NCBI GenBank assembly: GCA_964577305.1 | Contig: CAZNYS010000002.1 | Span: forward strand, 61,995-125,994 | Length of the DNA stretch: 64,000 bases | Reading direction: 5' to 3' | Source: UBA9300 sp964577305 | GTDB taxonomy: Bacteria; Bacteroidota; Bacteroidia; Bacteroidales; VadinHA17 | In this document: positions 38,679 through 47,210 of the stretch, piece after piece | Position numbering within the stretch: the stretch's first letter is position 1 | Layout: every line of letters begins with the position of its first letter | Notes under the pieces: generated by a model | What the model was told of the DNA's origin: nothing | Database searches by the model: none | The model's input: only the letters and a program-made list of their open reading frames with translations | Program-made: the position numbers and the translations under genes

Positions 38679-39029
38679 ATGGAATTCAGGACAATTAATG
38701 TTTCATATATTGAAGAAGTTTGTGATAATTCACCGGAATTGATCACCGAGATGGTTAATATTTTTCGCGACCAGGTCTCTGAATTCAGTGATGAAATGAA
38801 GAGACTGCATGAAGAGAAAAAGATTTATGATCTTGGATTAATAGCTCATAAGGCAAAATCATCGATAGCTATTATGGGCATGGATGATCTGGCAGACAAA
38901 CTCAAGGAACTGGAACTTAACGCGAAAGAAGGGACTAAACCTGAAACTTATATTGATTATATTAACGAATTTGTGAATCAGACAGGTGAAGCTTTAAAAG
39001 AACTGGAGATCTACCTGAGCACATTATAA
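38679..39029 (+). CDS. HPt (histidine phosphotransfer) domain protein
   Basis: 116 residues, a stand-alone four-helix HPt protein. The phosphorylated His is visible as His57 in 'LIAHKAKSSIAIMGMDDLAD', matching the family's H-x-[LK]-K-[GS]-S pattern. ATG 38679 is chosen over a TTG two codons upstream. Such proteins shuttle phosphoryl groups between hybrid kinases and response regulators, none of which is in the window. It is followed 8 bases later by a STAS-domain gene, so the two are probably co-expressed. Confidence 0.88.
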   Translation: MEFRTINVSYIEEVCDNSPELITEMVNIFRDQVSEFSDEMKRLHEEKKIYDLGLIAHKAKSSIAIMGMDDLADKLKELELNAKEGTKPETYIDYINEFVNQTGEALKELEIYLSTL

Positions 39030-39037
39030 TATAAAAA

Positions 39038-39376
39038 ATGGTTACTGTTGATAAGCTCGAAAATAATATAGACCATGTAAGCTTCAGCAACCTTGAAAAG
39101 TTGGACGTTTTGGTTGCTGATGATATCAGGGCTGAATTAAGCAAACTTTTTGAAGTTCCTAATGCAAAAGTAATAATAGACCTTGAAGGTGTGAAATATA
39201 TTGACAGTTCCGGTTTCGGTTGCTTTCTTTCCACCATGAAAGCAGCCAGGAATAATTATGGAACACTGAAGATCTGCAATATTGAGCCCAGCGTTTTATC
39301 TCTTTTCAGGTCGCTTCAGCTACACTCCATACTGGATCTTCAGGATGACCTGGTTTCCTGCATAAATAGTTTTTAA
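39038..39376 (+). CDS. STAS-domain anti-anti-sigma factor-like protein
   Basis: 112 residues, a single STAS domain (SpoIIAA-like). The switch motif 'VKYIDSSGFGCFLSTMKAAR' carries the Ser (about 57) phosphorylated in this family, and 'AKVIIDLEGV' is the core strand. Such proteins are turned off by a serine kinase and turned on by a PP2C phosphatase. A SiaB-type kinase and a SiaC protein lie 4-5 kb away on the opposite strand. It may pair with the HPt protein just upstream. Confidence 0.93.
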   Translation: MVTVDKLENNIDHVSFSNLEKLDVLVADDIRAELSKLFEVPNAKVIIDLEGVKYIDSSGFGCFLSTMKAARNNYGTLKICNIEPSVLSLFRSLQLHSILDLQDDLVSCINSF

Positions 39377-39415
39377 CTAATAATTCACATTAATCTTTTT
39401 TTACCTTATTGCTGC

Positions 39416-39423
39416 TATATTTG
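39416..39423 (+). promoter_or_regulatory. Promoter -7 element (TAnnTTTG) for the flavin reductase-like gene
   Basis: TATATTTG, 16 bases upstream of ATG 39439. It supports 39439 as the original start, not the downstream ATG at 39518. Confidence 0.45.
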
Positions 39424-39438
39424 AGGTAAAGAAGACTT

Positions 39439-40102
39439 ATGGAAAAAACTATTTTGAAACCAACTACAATGATATACCCCCTTCCGGCTGTAATGGTAAG
39501 CTGTGGAAGGCATCCTGATGAATACAATTATTACTGTTGCATGGACAGGTACAATATGTTCAGACCCTCCAATGTGTTATATTTCAATAAGACCATCCAG
39601 GCATTCATATGATATTATTAAAAGAAACAGGGAGTTTGTAATTAACCTTACTACAGAAAAACTGGTACAGGCAACAGACTGGTGTGGCCTACGATCGGGT
39701 CGTGACTATAATAAATTTGAAGAAATGAGCCTTAATCCCGTAAAGAGCAATATGGTGCAGGCACCTGCGATAGCTGAATCACCTGTCAACATTGAGTGCA
39801 GGGTTACTGATATTGTTGAACTGGGTATCCACCATATGTTCATGGCTGAAATACTTGCCATACAGGCGGATAAAGATTGTTTTAGCCCTGACACAGGCTC
39901 TCTTGAGCTGAGTAAGGCCAACCTCATAAGTTACCAGCATGGTAAATATTTCAAAACGGGAGAAATGCTTGGAAAATACGGATACTCTGTAATGAATAAG
40001 AAAATAAGGAATATACATCCACAAAGACCGGGTCGGGGGATGGCAAAAAATAGTGTATTTAGGAAAATAAGACATATTTTAGTACTTTCATTTTTGATTT
40101 GA
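39439..40102 (+). pseudogene. Flavin reductase-like gene split by a frameshift
   Basis: From ATG 39439 the first frame gives MEKTILKPTTMIYPLPAVMV then SCGRHPDEYN. From about 39521 the next frame gives NTIITVAWTGTICSDPPM, then 'CYISIRPSRHSYDIIKRNRE', 'FVINLTTEKLVQATDWCGLR', to 40102. Together they match one flavin reductase-family FMN-binding protein (PLPAVMVSCG..., 'TVAWTGTICSDPPMCYIS'), so the frame changes by +1 or -2 near 39526-39532 in the run TACAATTATTAC. A sequencing error or a real mutation could cause this. The C-terminus after 'GYSVMNKK' is longer than usual and basic. Confidence 0.8.
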
Positions 40103-40126
40103 AAAACCTCATAACTTATACCAGAA

Positions 40127-43100
40127 ATGAGTGAAAAAATTCTTAAGGCACTGATGCAGCTTTTTGCTATTATAGCACGGCCTGAAAGCAGTGAGAAAGA
40201 CCGGAGAAATATAGTAGAAGCCTTCCTCAGAAGACAACTTAATGAAGAACTGGTAAAAGAATACCTTAGTTCATTTGACCAGTTCTACCGGGAAGCCCAG
40301 GCAAAACAGAAGAAAAGTGCACATAAAAAAAGACAGTCTGCCATATCTGTCAGAATACTAAAAATAACCAGCCAGATAAATGATCAGCTGACACAGAACC
40401 AGAAAATTATTGTTCTCGTCCAGTTATTGGAATTTTGCAAATCAGACGGGACCGCTATTACCAATGAAGAATTTGAGTTTATAAAGGCTGTTGCAGAATC
40501 CTTCTATGTTGAAAGATCAGAATTTGAGCTTATACGGCAATTTGTACTGAGCGATTATTCCGGCATGCCGGATTCTAATAATATACTCGTTATCGACAAT
40601 AAACTGGAGAGCCCCGGTGATATAATCCATCATGTTATCAATGAATCGATTAAAGGTCAGATATGGGTTCTTGAGATAAGCTCAGCCAATATGCACTTTA
40701 TCAGGTTCACTTATATGGCTGAGCTATATATGAACGGGCAACTGGTGCAGGAAGATAAGGTATATCCTTTTAACCCCGGTTCATCACTCCGTGATCCCAA
40801 AGCAACACCTATATATTACAGCGACATAGTAAGTAAATTCAGGCGTGAAGAGCTGGAAGCATCAAGGGTAGTATATGAGGTCAAAGACATTGAATACAGG
40901 TTCAAAACCGGTGAAATGGGTATTCATAAAATGTCGTTCGAGGAAGAATCAGGTAGACTGGTAGGCATTATGGGAGCATCAGGAGCCGGAAAATCAACCC
41001 TGCTTAATGTGCTCAATGGTAATAATACCCCAAATAGCGGTGCAGTGCTGATAAATGGTATTAATATCCACCGCGATTCCGAAAATGCTGAGGGCCTCAT
41101 AGGTTATGTGTCACAGGATGATCTGCTAATAGAGGAACTTACTGTATACCAGAACCTGTACTATAATGCCAAGCTCTGCTTTGATAACCTTACAGAAAAC
41201 GAGATACATGAAAAGGTTTCAAATACGCTTCAAAACCTGGGACTATTCGAAATAAAAGATATGAAAGTTGGAACCCCGCTGAACAATAAAATAAGCGGGG
41301 GACAGAGGAAAAGACTTAATATATCTCTTGAATTGATACGTGAACCGCCCATCCTTTTCCTCGATGAACCAACATCCGGATTATCATCACGTGATAGTGA
41401 GAATATACTCGACCTTCTTAAGGAACTGGCACTCAAGGGGAAGCTTCTGTTTGTTGTTATACACCAGCCATCAAGCGATATATTTAAAATGTTCGACAGG
41501 CTTGTGATACTCGATACAGGAGGCTATATAATATACAATGGTGATCCGATAGAATCAATTACCTATTTTAAGCTGAGGACTCACCAGGCCAACTATAATG
41601 AAAGTGAGTGCCATGTATGCGGAAATGTGAATCCCGAACAGGTATTCAATATAGTTGAATCCAAGGTGCTCGATGAATATGGTAAGGCTTCAAATGTCAG
41701 GAAGATCTCACCGAAAGAATGGAATGAACATTATGCCGAGCATATTTTACAACATGAAAAAAAATTGGAACCCGGACATGGTATTCCCGAAATAAACTTT
41801 AAGACGCCCTGCAGGTTTAAACAATTCCTTGTATTTATTAAGCGTGATATACTGGCAAAACTGGCCGACAGCCAGTACCTGATAGTAACACTCCTGGAGG
41901 CACCCATCCTTGCCATTGCCCTGGCTTTCCTGATAAAATACTACGACGAAAGTGCGAATAATGCACACTACACACTTCTTGAGAACAGCAACCTGCCCGT
42001 ATACCTGTTTATGTCAGTTATAGTAGCACTATTTATGGGGCTTACCGTTAGTGCCGAAGAAATAATAAAAGACAGGAAAATACTTAAGAGAGAAGCTTTC
42101 CTGAACCTCAGCTGGAACAGCTACCTGCTCTCAAAAGTATCTGTTCAGCTTGTAATATCTGCCATACAGGCGTTTGCTTTCGTGCTGGTCGGAAATGGAA
42201 TAACAGAAATAAGGGGAATGTGGTTTGAATACTGGCTGGTTCTGTTCTCCTGCTGGGCTAGTGCGAACTTGCTGGGCCTGTTGATATCAGATAGTTTCAA
42301 GGCAGTGGTCACAATATATATGCTTATTCCTTTCCTCGTTATTCCACAGATTATATTAAGTGGAGTAATAGTGAAGTTTGAAAACCTGAATCCAAATATA
42401 TCATCTCCTTCAGAAATACCTTTCTATGGCGAGTTTATAATTGCCAGGTGGGGATATGAGGCTCTTGCAGTTAAACAGTTTAAGGATAATGATTATGAAA
42501 AGCAGTTCTATGAGTATGATAAATTATTGAGCATAGCAAACTTTAAGAAAATATACTGGTATAACGACCTTAAACAAAGGGTAAGCGACCTCGAAAACGG
42601 AATGTCGCGAAAGAATTTCGATGATGATTTTAAAAAAGACCTTCTTGTATTAAGAAATGAAATCGAAAAAGAAATGGAGGTCGTTCCGGCACTGGAATTT
42701 AATTACCTTGATCAGCTCATCCCTGAAAGAGTTACCGTAGATGCCATTGCCGCAGCAAAAAGATATATTGAAATCCTGAACAACAGCTATATAAAAATCT
42801 ATAATAACTACTTCAATGAGAAGGATCTTATCATAACAAAAGCAATGGAAGAAGATCCGGAAGATTTCATTCAACTGAAGCAAAGGCACTTTAATAACAG
42901 CCTTGAAGAATTTGTGACAAACGACAAAGAGGAAAAAAGAATTATTGAATATAAGGGAGAGATAATCCAGAAAATGGATCCAATATATAAGGATCCTGAT
43001 CACCCGTTTATCAAAGCCCATTTCTATGCCCCAAGAAAACAGGTTTTCGGATATTTTATGGATACCTACTGGGTGAATATTGCAGTTATATGGTCATGGA

Positions 43101-43195
43101 TTATATTAACCTATATCGCATTATATTTCAGGCCGCTGAAGAAAGTGCTTGACTCAATTGAAGAGTCCTCGGAAAGAAAGAAAGCAAAAAGCTGA
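40127..43195 (+). CDS. Large ABCG-type ABC transporter with TerB-like N-terminus
   Basis: 1022 residues. N-terminal helices (about 5-160) resemble TerB ('KIIVLVQLLEFCKSDGTAIT', 'FEFIKAVAESFYVERSEFEL'). An ABC ATPase follows: Walker A 'GASGAGKSTLLN' near 283, signature 'ISGGQRKRLNI' near 389, Walker B 'ILFLDEPTSGL' near 410. A zinc-type pair Cys495/Cys498 (ECHVCGN) precedes an ABC-2 membrane domain (helices about 585-765). A soluble insert of about 195 residues (780-975), rich in charged helices, separates the last two helices and would lie outside the membrane. Substrate unknown. Confidence 0.9.
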   Translation: MSEKILKALMQLFAIIARPESSEKDRRNIVEAFLRRQLNEELVKEYLSSFDQFYREAQAKQKKSAHKKRQSAISVRILKITSQINDQLTQNQKIIVLVQLLEFCKSDGTAITNEEFEFIKAVAESFYVERSEFELIRQFVLSDYSGMPDSNNILVIDNKLESPGDIIHHVINESIKGQIWVLEISSANMHFIRFTYMAELYMNGQLVQEDKVYPFNPGSSLRDPKATPIYYSDIVSKFRREELEASRVVYEVKDIEYRFKTGEMGIHKMSFEEESGRLVGIMGASGAGKSTLLNVLNGNNTPNSGAVLINGINIHRDSENAEGLIGYVSQDDLLIEELTVYQNLYYNAKLCFDNLTENEIHEKVSNTLQNLGLFEIKDMKVGTPLNNKISGGQRKRLNISLELIREPPILFLDEPTSGLSSRDSENILDLLKELALKGKLLFVVIHQPSSDIFKMFDRLVILDTGGYIIYNGDPIESITYFKLRTHQANYNESECHVCGNVNPEQVFNIVESKVLDEYGKASNVRKISPKEWNEHYAEHILQHEKKLEPGHGIPEINFKTPCRFKQFLVFIKRDILAKLADSQYLIVTLLEAPILAIALAFLIKYYDESANNAHYTLLENSNLPVYLFMSVIVALFMGLTVSAEEIIKDRKILKREAFLNLSWNSYLLSKVSVQLVISAIQAFAFVLVGNGITEIRGMWFEYWLVLFSCWASANLLGLLISDSFKAVVTIYMLIPFLVIPQIILSGVIVKFENLNPNISSPSEIPFYGEFIIARWGYEALAVKQFKDNDYEKQFYEYDKLLSIANFKKIYWYNDLKQRVSDLENGMSRKNFDDDFKKDLLVLRNEIEKEMEVVPALEFNYLDQLIPERVTVDAIAAAKRYIEILNNSYIKIYNNYFNEKDLIITKAMEEDPEDFIQLKQRHFNNSLEEFVTNDKEEKRIIEYKGEIIQKMDPIYKDPDHPFIKAHFYAPRKQVFGYFMDTYWVNIAVIWSWIILTYIALYFRPLKKVLDSIEESSERKKAKS

Positions 43196-43201
43196 TATAA
43201 T

Positions 43202-43234
43202 AAAAAGGGGCATGCTCAAAGCATGCCCCTTTTT
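43202..43234. terminator. Strong bidirectional terminator
   Basis: Perfect 15-bp inverted repeat AAAAAGGGGCATGCT-CAA-AGCATGCCCCTTTTT, 6 bases after the ABC transporter stop and 34 bases before the convergent siaC stop. T-runs on both strands. Confidence 0.9.
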
Positions 43235-43268
43235 ATTTTTTAAACCGATCCGGATTCAGTGATAATTG

Positions 43269-43649
43269 CTATTCAACAATTTCAATCATTTCGAACGGAA
43301 CTCTGATAATTGACTCGTAGTCTTCACCGGCTTCCAGCATATCCTCATCATCCTCCTCATAATACCATTTTATTTCAACATCATTCTTTGCCTTATGAAT
43401 CATTTCCAGCTTCTTAAAAACATCAAGTATACACTTGGAGGAACTGGTATTAAAGTATTCCAGTTTCACTTCAACAATGGTCTTGGGTAATGGGTTTTCC
43501 CTGTATTGGTCAAGCCAGTCAACAAGCGGTTTATAGAATTCAACTGAATTTTCGGGTATAGACCTTCCCTCAAGTTTAAAAACCCCCCCACTTGAATCAA
43601 AATGAACAGTTGGGGTTTTTGGCGTTCCTTCAATAATGATCGGTTCCAT
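43269..43649 (-). CDS. siaC: SiaC-family regulatory phosphoprotein
   Basis: 126 residues of the SiaC/DUF1987 family. 'GTPKTPTVHFDSSGGVFKLE', 'VKLEYFNTSSSKCILDVFKK' and an acidic C-terminus. Thr68 in NTSSSK falls exactly at the position phosphorylated by the SiaB kinase in Pseudomonas SiaC, so the switch residue is kept (family knowledge). It follows siaB by 20 bases, the usual order, but the SiaA phosphatase and SiaD diguanylate cyclase of the Pseudomonas system are absent here. Confidence 0.9.
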   Translation of the reverse strand: MEPIIIEGTPKTPTVHFDSSGGVFKLEGRSIPENSVEFYKPLVDWLDQYRENPLPKTIVEVKLEYFNTSSSKCILDVFKKLEMIHKAKNDVEIKWYYEEDDEDMLEAGEDYESIIRVPFEMIEIVE

Positions 43650-43669
43650 ATCGTAAATATTTTAAATTA

Positions 43670-44233
43670 TTAATTGCTTTCTAATGCATTGATGTTTATT
43701 GACAACTTGAAAAATGCAAAATCCTTATTATAATCATAAAACTTATAATTCAGGTTATTGCCTGTTTTACGGGCAATATCCACAAGTCCCAATCCTCCTC
43801 CTCCCTTGGGGGAGATCTTCTGGTGATGAAGTATAAACTTGTATAATTCCTTTATTTCCTCGGTACTTGATTGGTTTATTTTCTTCAGCTTCTCTTCAAG
43901 TTTCTTTATTTTACCCCTGGTTATGAAGTTACTTGTTGTTATATTATAACCCTCAGTATTTCTTCTAACGATTATCATTCCAAATTTTTTTGAGTCCTGG
44001 TCTTCAAAATCTTCCGGGGGTTTGTCAACATGATGAAAAAGATTCTGCAAACTTTCAACAAGTACGTTATATACTTTCTTTCTTGTCCTGGGAGGGTCAC
44101 TGGCCTGTTCAGTTTTTTTCTCAACTGAATCGAGGATCAAGTTTATGACATCTGAACTTATATCACCTTTGTAAGAGAAGATAACATCATCAGTCAATAA
44201 GTCCTTGAAATAATTCTCTACATTAAAGCTCAT
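43670..44233 (-). CDS. siaB: SiaB-family protein kinase
   Basis: 187 residues of the SiaB (DUF6272) family. 'DVIFSYKGDISSDVINLILD' near 16, 'VYNVLVESLQNLFHHVDKPP' near 55, and the glycine-rich ATP-lid-like 'ISPKGGGGLGLVDIARKTGN' near 140. SiaB kinases phosphorylate SiaC and belong to the GHKL fold group; the Asn/Glu box (VYNVLVESLQN) resembles the histidine-kinase N box. It is paired with siaC, and their outputs in this organism are unknown. Confidence 0.88.
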   Translation of the reverse strand: MSFNVENYFKDLLTDDVIFSYKGDISSDVINLILDSVEKKTEQASDPPRTRKKVYNVLVESLQNLFHHVDKPPEDFEDQDSKKFGMIIVRRNTEGYNITTSNFITRGKIKKLEEKLKKINQSSTEEIKELYKFILHHQKISPKGGGGLGLVDIARKTGNNLNYKFYDYNKDFAFFKLSININALESN

Positions 44234-44382
44234 TAGCTTCAGTTTGACTAAGGCCAGTTAATATAATCGGAACAAATATAAAAAAAATCTCAAGTCCAAA
44301 AAATTTACCTTTTATGCATTTGATAAAATTCAATGTAATGTAGATAAATAGCCTGAAATAGGAGATAAGCATCATACTTCCA

Positions 44383-45537
44383 TCACATGAGAGCTTGGCT
44401 TTGACTTTTCATACTACCCCGGTAAAGCTCATACTTCAATAGTTTCACTTCCAGTTTCCCGTTATACAATATATATTTTTGCGAGGGTTTTAATCCAATC
44501 TTACTGATGGCTTCTTTGTTCGAACTTATAAGCCAGGCGATTGAACCGGGATAGCCATGTTTTAAACGTTCCCCTATTCCCGAATATAAATTCTCTATAT
44601 TTACAGTATCCATCCTCTCACCGTATGGAGGATTCATTATAATAGTACATTCTGATTCCTGTGATCCTGAATCAAGAAAGTCCTCTATACCTGATTGTAT
44701 ATCTGCCTCCAGACCTGCTTCCCTTATATTTGATCTGGCAATTTTGATGTTCCTGGATGAAATATCCCTGCAGTAAATCGAGGTTTGAAGGGGAACTATC
44801 TTTGATTCAGTTTCCCTGCGCACCTTTTCAAAAAGTCCATGATCATAATCCGGCCAGTTCATAAATCCAAAAAAGTCTCTGAACTTACCAGGTGGAATAC
44901 GTCGTGCCATGAGTGCTGCCTCGATAGCTATTGTTCCTGATCCACACATAGGGTCAAGTAATGGAGATTGCATATCCCAGCCACTTATCATAATTATGCC
45001 GGCAGCAAGCACTTCGTTTAAAGGTGCCTCTGAACGGATACGCCTGTAACCTCTCTTAAACAGGGGAACAAGTGTTGAATCAAGACTTATATTAACCTGC
45101 TTTTCACTTATATGACAATTGAAGACTATATCAGGGTTCCTGGAGTCAACAGAGGGGCGCCTGTTCGTTTTTTTCCTGAACCTGTCAGCAATTGCATCTT
45201 TTAGCACCAATGCCGGGTAACCCGTGTGATTGAATAATGAAGAATTAACCACAGGCACTACCGAGAAGGTCTGACCAACGCCCATTATATTCTCCCATTG
45301 ATATTCAATGGATTTGCTGTATAGATCCTTAGCTTTTCCAATCCTGAAACTAAACAGGGGCTTAAGTACTGACAGTGCTGTATGCAAACTATAGTTGGCC
45401 CTGTAGAGCATTTCCCTGTCACCTTCAAAGCTAACCGACCTCCTGCCCTTAATAACATTCCCTGCACCCATAGACTCAAGTTCAGCTTTCAGAACATCCT
45501 CAAGTCCATACAGGGTTTTTGCTAAAAGTTTATCCAT
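44383..45537 (-). CDS. THUMP-domain class I RNA methyltransferase (RlmL/Trm-like)
   Basis: 384 residues. N-terminal ferredoxin-like plus THUMP domain (about 1-165: 'LAKTLYGLEDVLKAELESMG', 'RSVSFEGDREMLYRANYSLH') and a Rossmann methyltransferase ('SPLLDPMCGSGTIAIEAALM' near 195 and 'CTIIMNPPYGERMDTVNIEN' with the NPPY catalytic motif near 300). This matches the RlmL m2G2445 N-terminal enzyme, without the RlmK half. It follows the S41 protease by 10 bases. Confidence 0.92.
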   Translation of the reverse strand: MDKLLAKTLYGLEDVLKAELESMGAGNVIKGRRSVSFEGDREMLYRANYSLHTALSVLKPLFSFRIGKAKDLYSKSIEYQWENIMGVGQTFSVVPVVNSSLFNHTGYPALVLKDAIADRFRKKTNRRPSVDSRNPDIVFNCHISEKQVNISLDSTLVPLFKRGYRRIRSEAPLNEVLAAGIIMISGWDMQSPLLDPMCGSGTIAIEAALMARRIPPGKFRDFFGFMNWPDYDHGLFEKVRRETESKIVPLQTSIYCRDISSRNIKIARSNIREAGLEADIQSGIEDFLDSGSQESECTIIMNPPYGERMDTVNIENLYSGIGERLKHGYPGSIAWLISSNKEAISKIGLKPSQKYILYNGKLEVKLLKYELYRGSMKSQSQALM

Positions 45538-45547
45538 ACAAATAATA

Positions 45548-47140
45548 TCAATTTCTCAGGAGCGAAAGAAACTTATTGCTGTCGGATATCATTTCCAGGG
45601 ATTTTTCAATGACAATATCATCCTTGTTTATTACCTGGTAATATTCCGACATATCCCATATATCTCTTGCTACCAGGCCTTTGATTATCATCCTGATCTG
45701 TTTCTCCGAGATAGTATATTCATCTTTAACAAACTTAACCCCCATTTCGTTACCGAGGCTTATCAATGAATCTATATCAGATTCCCTGAATGAAAAATTG
45801 TCCATGAACTGGTCAAATGACGGGTACTGTCTTTTAAGCCAGGCTCTTTTAGTATCTACAAAATCAAGTGAGAACTGTGTAATTACATTTTTATTTACCA
45901 GGTCCCTGTAATAATCAGAGTACTCGCTGGTATCGACAGGGACAAATATATCGGGCATAATTCCTCCACCCCCGTATACCTGTCTCCCGTTTATCAGGGT
46001 ATTGAATCTGAGGGAATCGAAAAGAGTGATACTATCTGCCGATAGTAATTCACCGTTTGTGAACCTGGAATAAAAATCCGTCATATATTTATCTACTCCC
46101 TGGTCATAAGGTCTCTGAATAAGCCGGCCCGTGGGGGTATAATACCTGGCTATGGTTAGTCGCACCGCGGAACCATCGCCCATGTTAAAGGCATTCTGAA
46201 CCAGCCCTTTACCAAAAGTCCTGCGGCCTATTATAAGGCCACGGTCCCAATCCTGGAGAGCTCCTGCCACTATTTCACTTGCAGAGGCAGATCCCTCATC
46301 AACCAGGACTACAACCTTTGATTGATTAAGCTTACCCCCTTCCCTGGTATAAAAATCCTGACGCGGTGTTTTTAGTCCTTCGAGGTATACAATCAGTCTT
46401 TTCTGCTCAAAAAAATGATCGCAAATCCTGATTGCCGCCTCAAGGTAACCTCCTGTATTCCCACGAAGATCAATAATCAGGTGTTCCATATTCTTATTAA
46501 TAAGGTCATCAATGGCGTCATTGAATTCCTGCTCTGTTGTAAGTGAAAAATTACTGAGCTTAATATAGCCTACATTATCAGCTGCCATATACGATGCAAG
46601 CAGGCTGTTAACCGGCAGTTTGTCACGTATTATCTCGTACTCCCGGATTCCTGATGATCCACGTCTGAAAATTCCAACTGTCACCTTTGTGCCTTTATCG
46701 CCTAACAATCTTTTTCTTACTCCGTTGGTTGATATTCCCACACCGGCTACATTTTCTCCATTTATAGTTACAATGCGATCGCTTGGCCTTAAACCAACTT
46801 TTTCGGACGGGCCGCCCGGCATTGGTGAAATAACAAGGATGGAATCGTGCAATATATTAAATTCAATACCTATCCCTTCAAAGCTGCCTTCAAGTCTCTG
46901 GTTTATCTCTTCCAATTCTTCCCTGGTTATATATGTCGAATGAGGATCCAGGTTTTTCAGGACCTCAATTATAGCTTTTTCTGTCAGTTTCTCCTGGTTG
47001 GTACTGTCAACATAAAACGCTTCTATCAGAGCCAGTGTCCTCCCAAATTTGAGGGTTTGTTCACTGAACATCTGAGCCTTCATCTCGATTCCCGTAAGAA
47101 GAATTATGAACGCTAACAGTATACCTGCTTTTCTATTCAT
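45548..47140 (-). CDS. S41-family carboxy-terminal processing protease
   Basis: 530 residues with a signal peptide (MNRKAGILLAFIILLTGIEM). It has a helical N-terminal segment, a PDZ domain (about 85-165: 'GIGIEFNILHDSILVISPMP', 'VGLRPSDRIVTINGENVAGV'), then the tail-specific protease domain with the catalytic Ser in 'VLVDEGSASASEIVAGALQD' and Lys in 'GRRTFGKGLVQNAF'. It degrades or trims proteins in the periplasm. It lies between guaA and the RNA methyltransferase. Confidence 0.95.
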   Translation of the reverse strand: MNRKAGILLAFIILLTGIEMKAQMFSEQTLKFGRTLALIEAFYVDSTNQEKLTEKAIIEVLKNLDPHSTYITREELEEINQRLEGSFEGIGIEFNILHDSILVISPMPGGPSEKVGLRPSDRIVTINGENVAGVGISTNGVRKRLLGDKGTKVTVGIFRRGSSGIREYEIIRDKLPVNSLLASYMAADNVGYIKLSNFSLTTEQEFNDAIDDLINKNMEHLIIDLRGNTGGYLEAAIRICDHFFEQKRLIVYLEGLKTPRQDFYTREGGKLNQSKVVVLVDEGSASASEIVAGALQDWDRGLIIGRRTFGKGLVQNAFNMGDGSAVRLTIARYYTPTGRLIQRPYDQGVDKYMTDFYSRFTNGELLSADSITLFDSLRFNTLINGRQVYGGGGIMPDIFVPVDTSEYSDYYRDLVNKNVITQFSLDFVDTKRAWLKRQYPSFDQFMDNFSFRESDIDSLISLGNEMGVKFVKDEYTISEKQIRMIIKGLVARDIWDMSEYYQVINKDDIVIEKSLEMISDSNKFLSLLRN

Positions 47141-47210
47141 AGTCTAAAGTTTAATCGTTTAATACTTAACCATTGCCCGCCTTCCTATGGTGTGGATCTG
47201 ACTCACCCGA

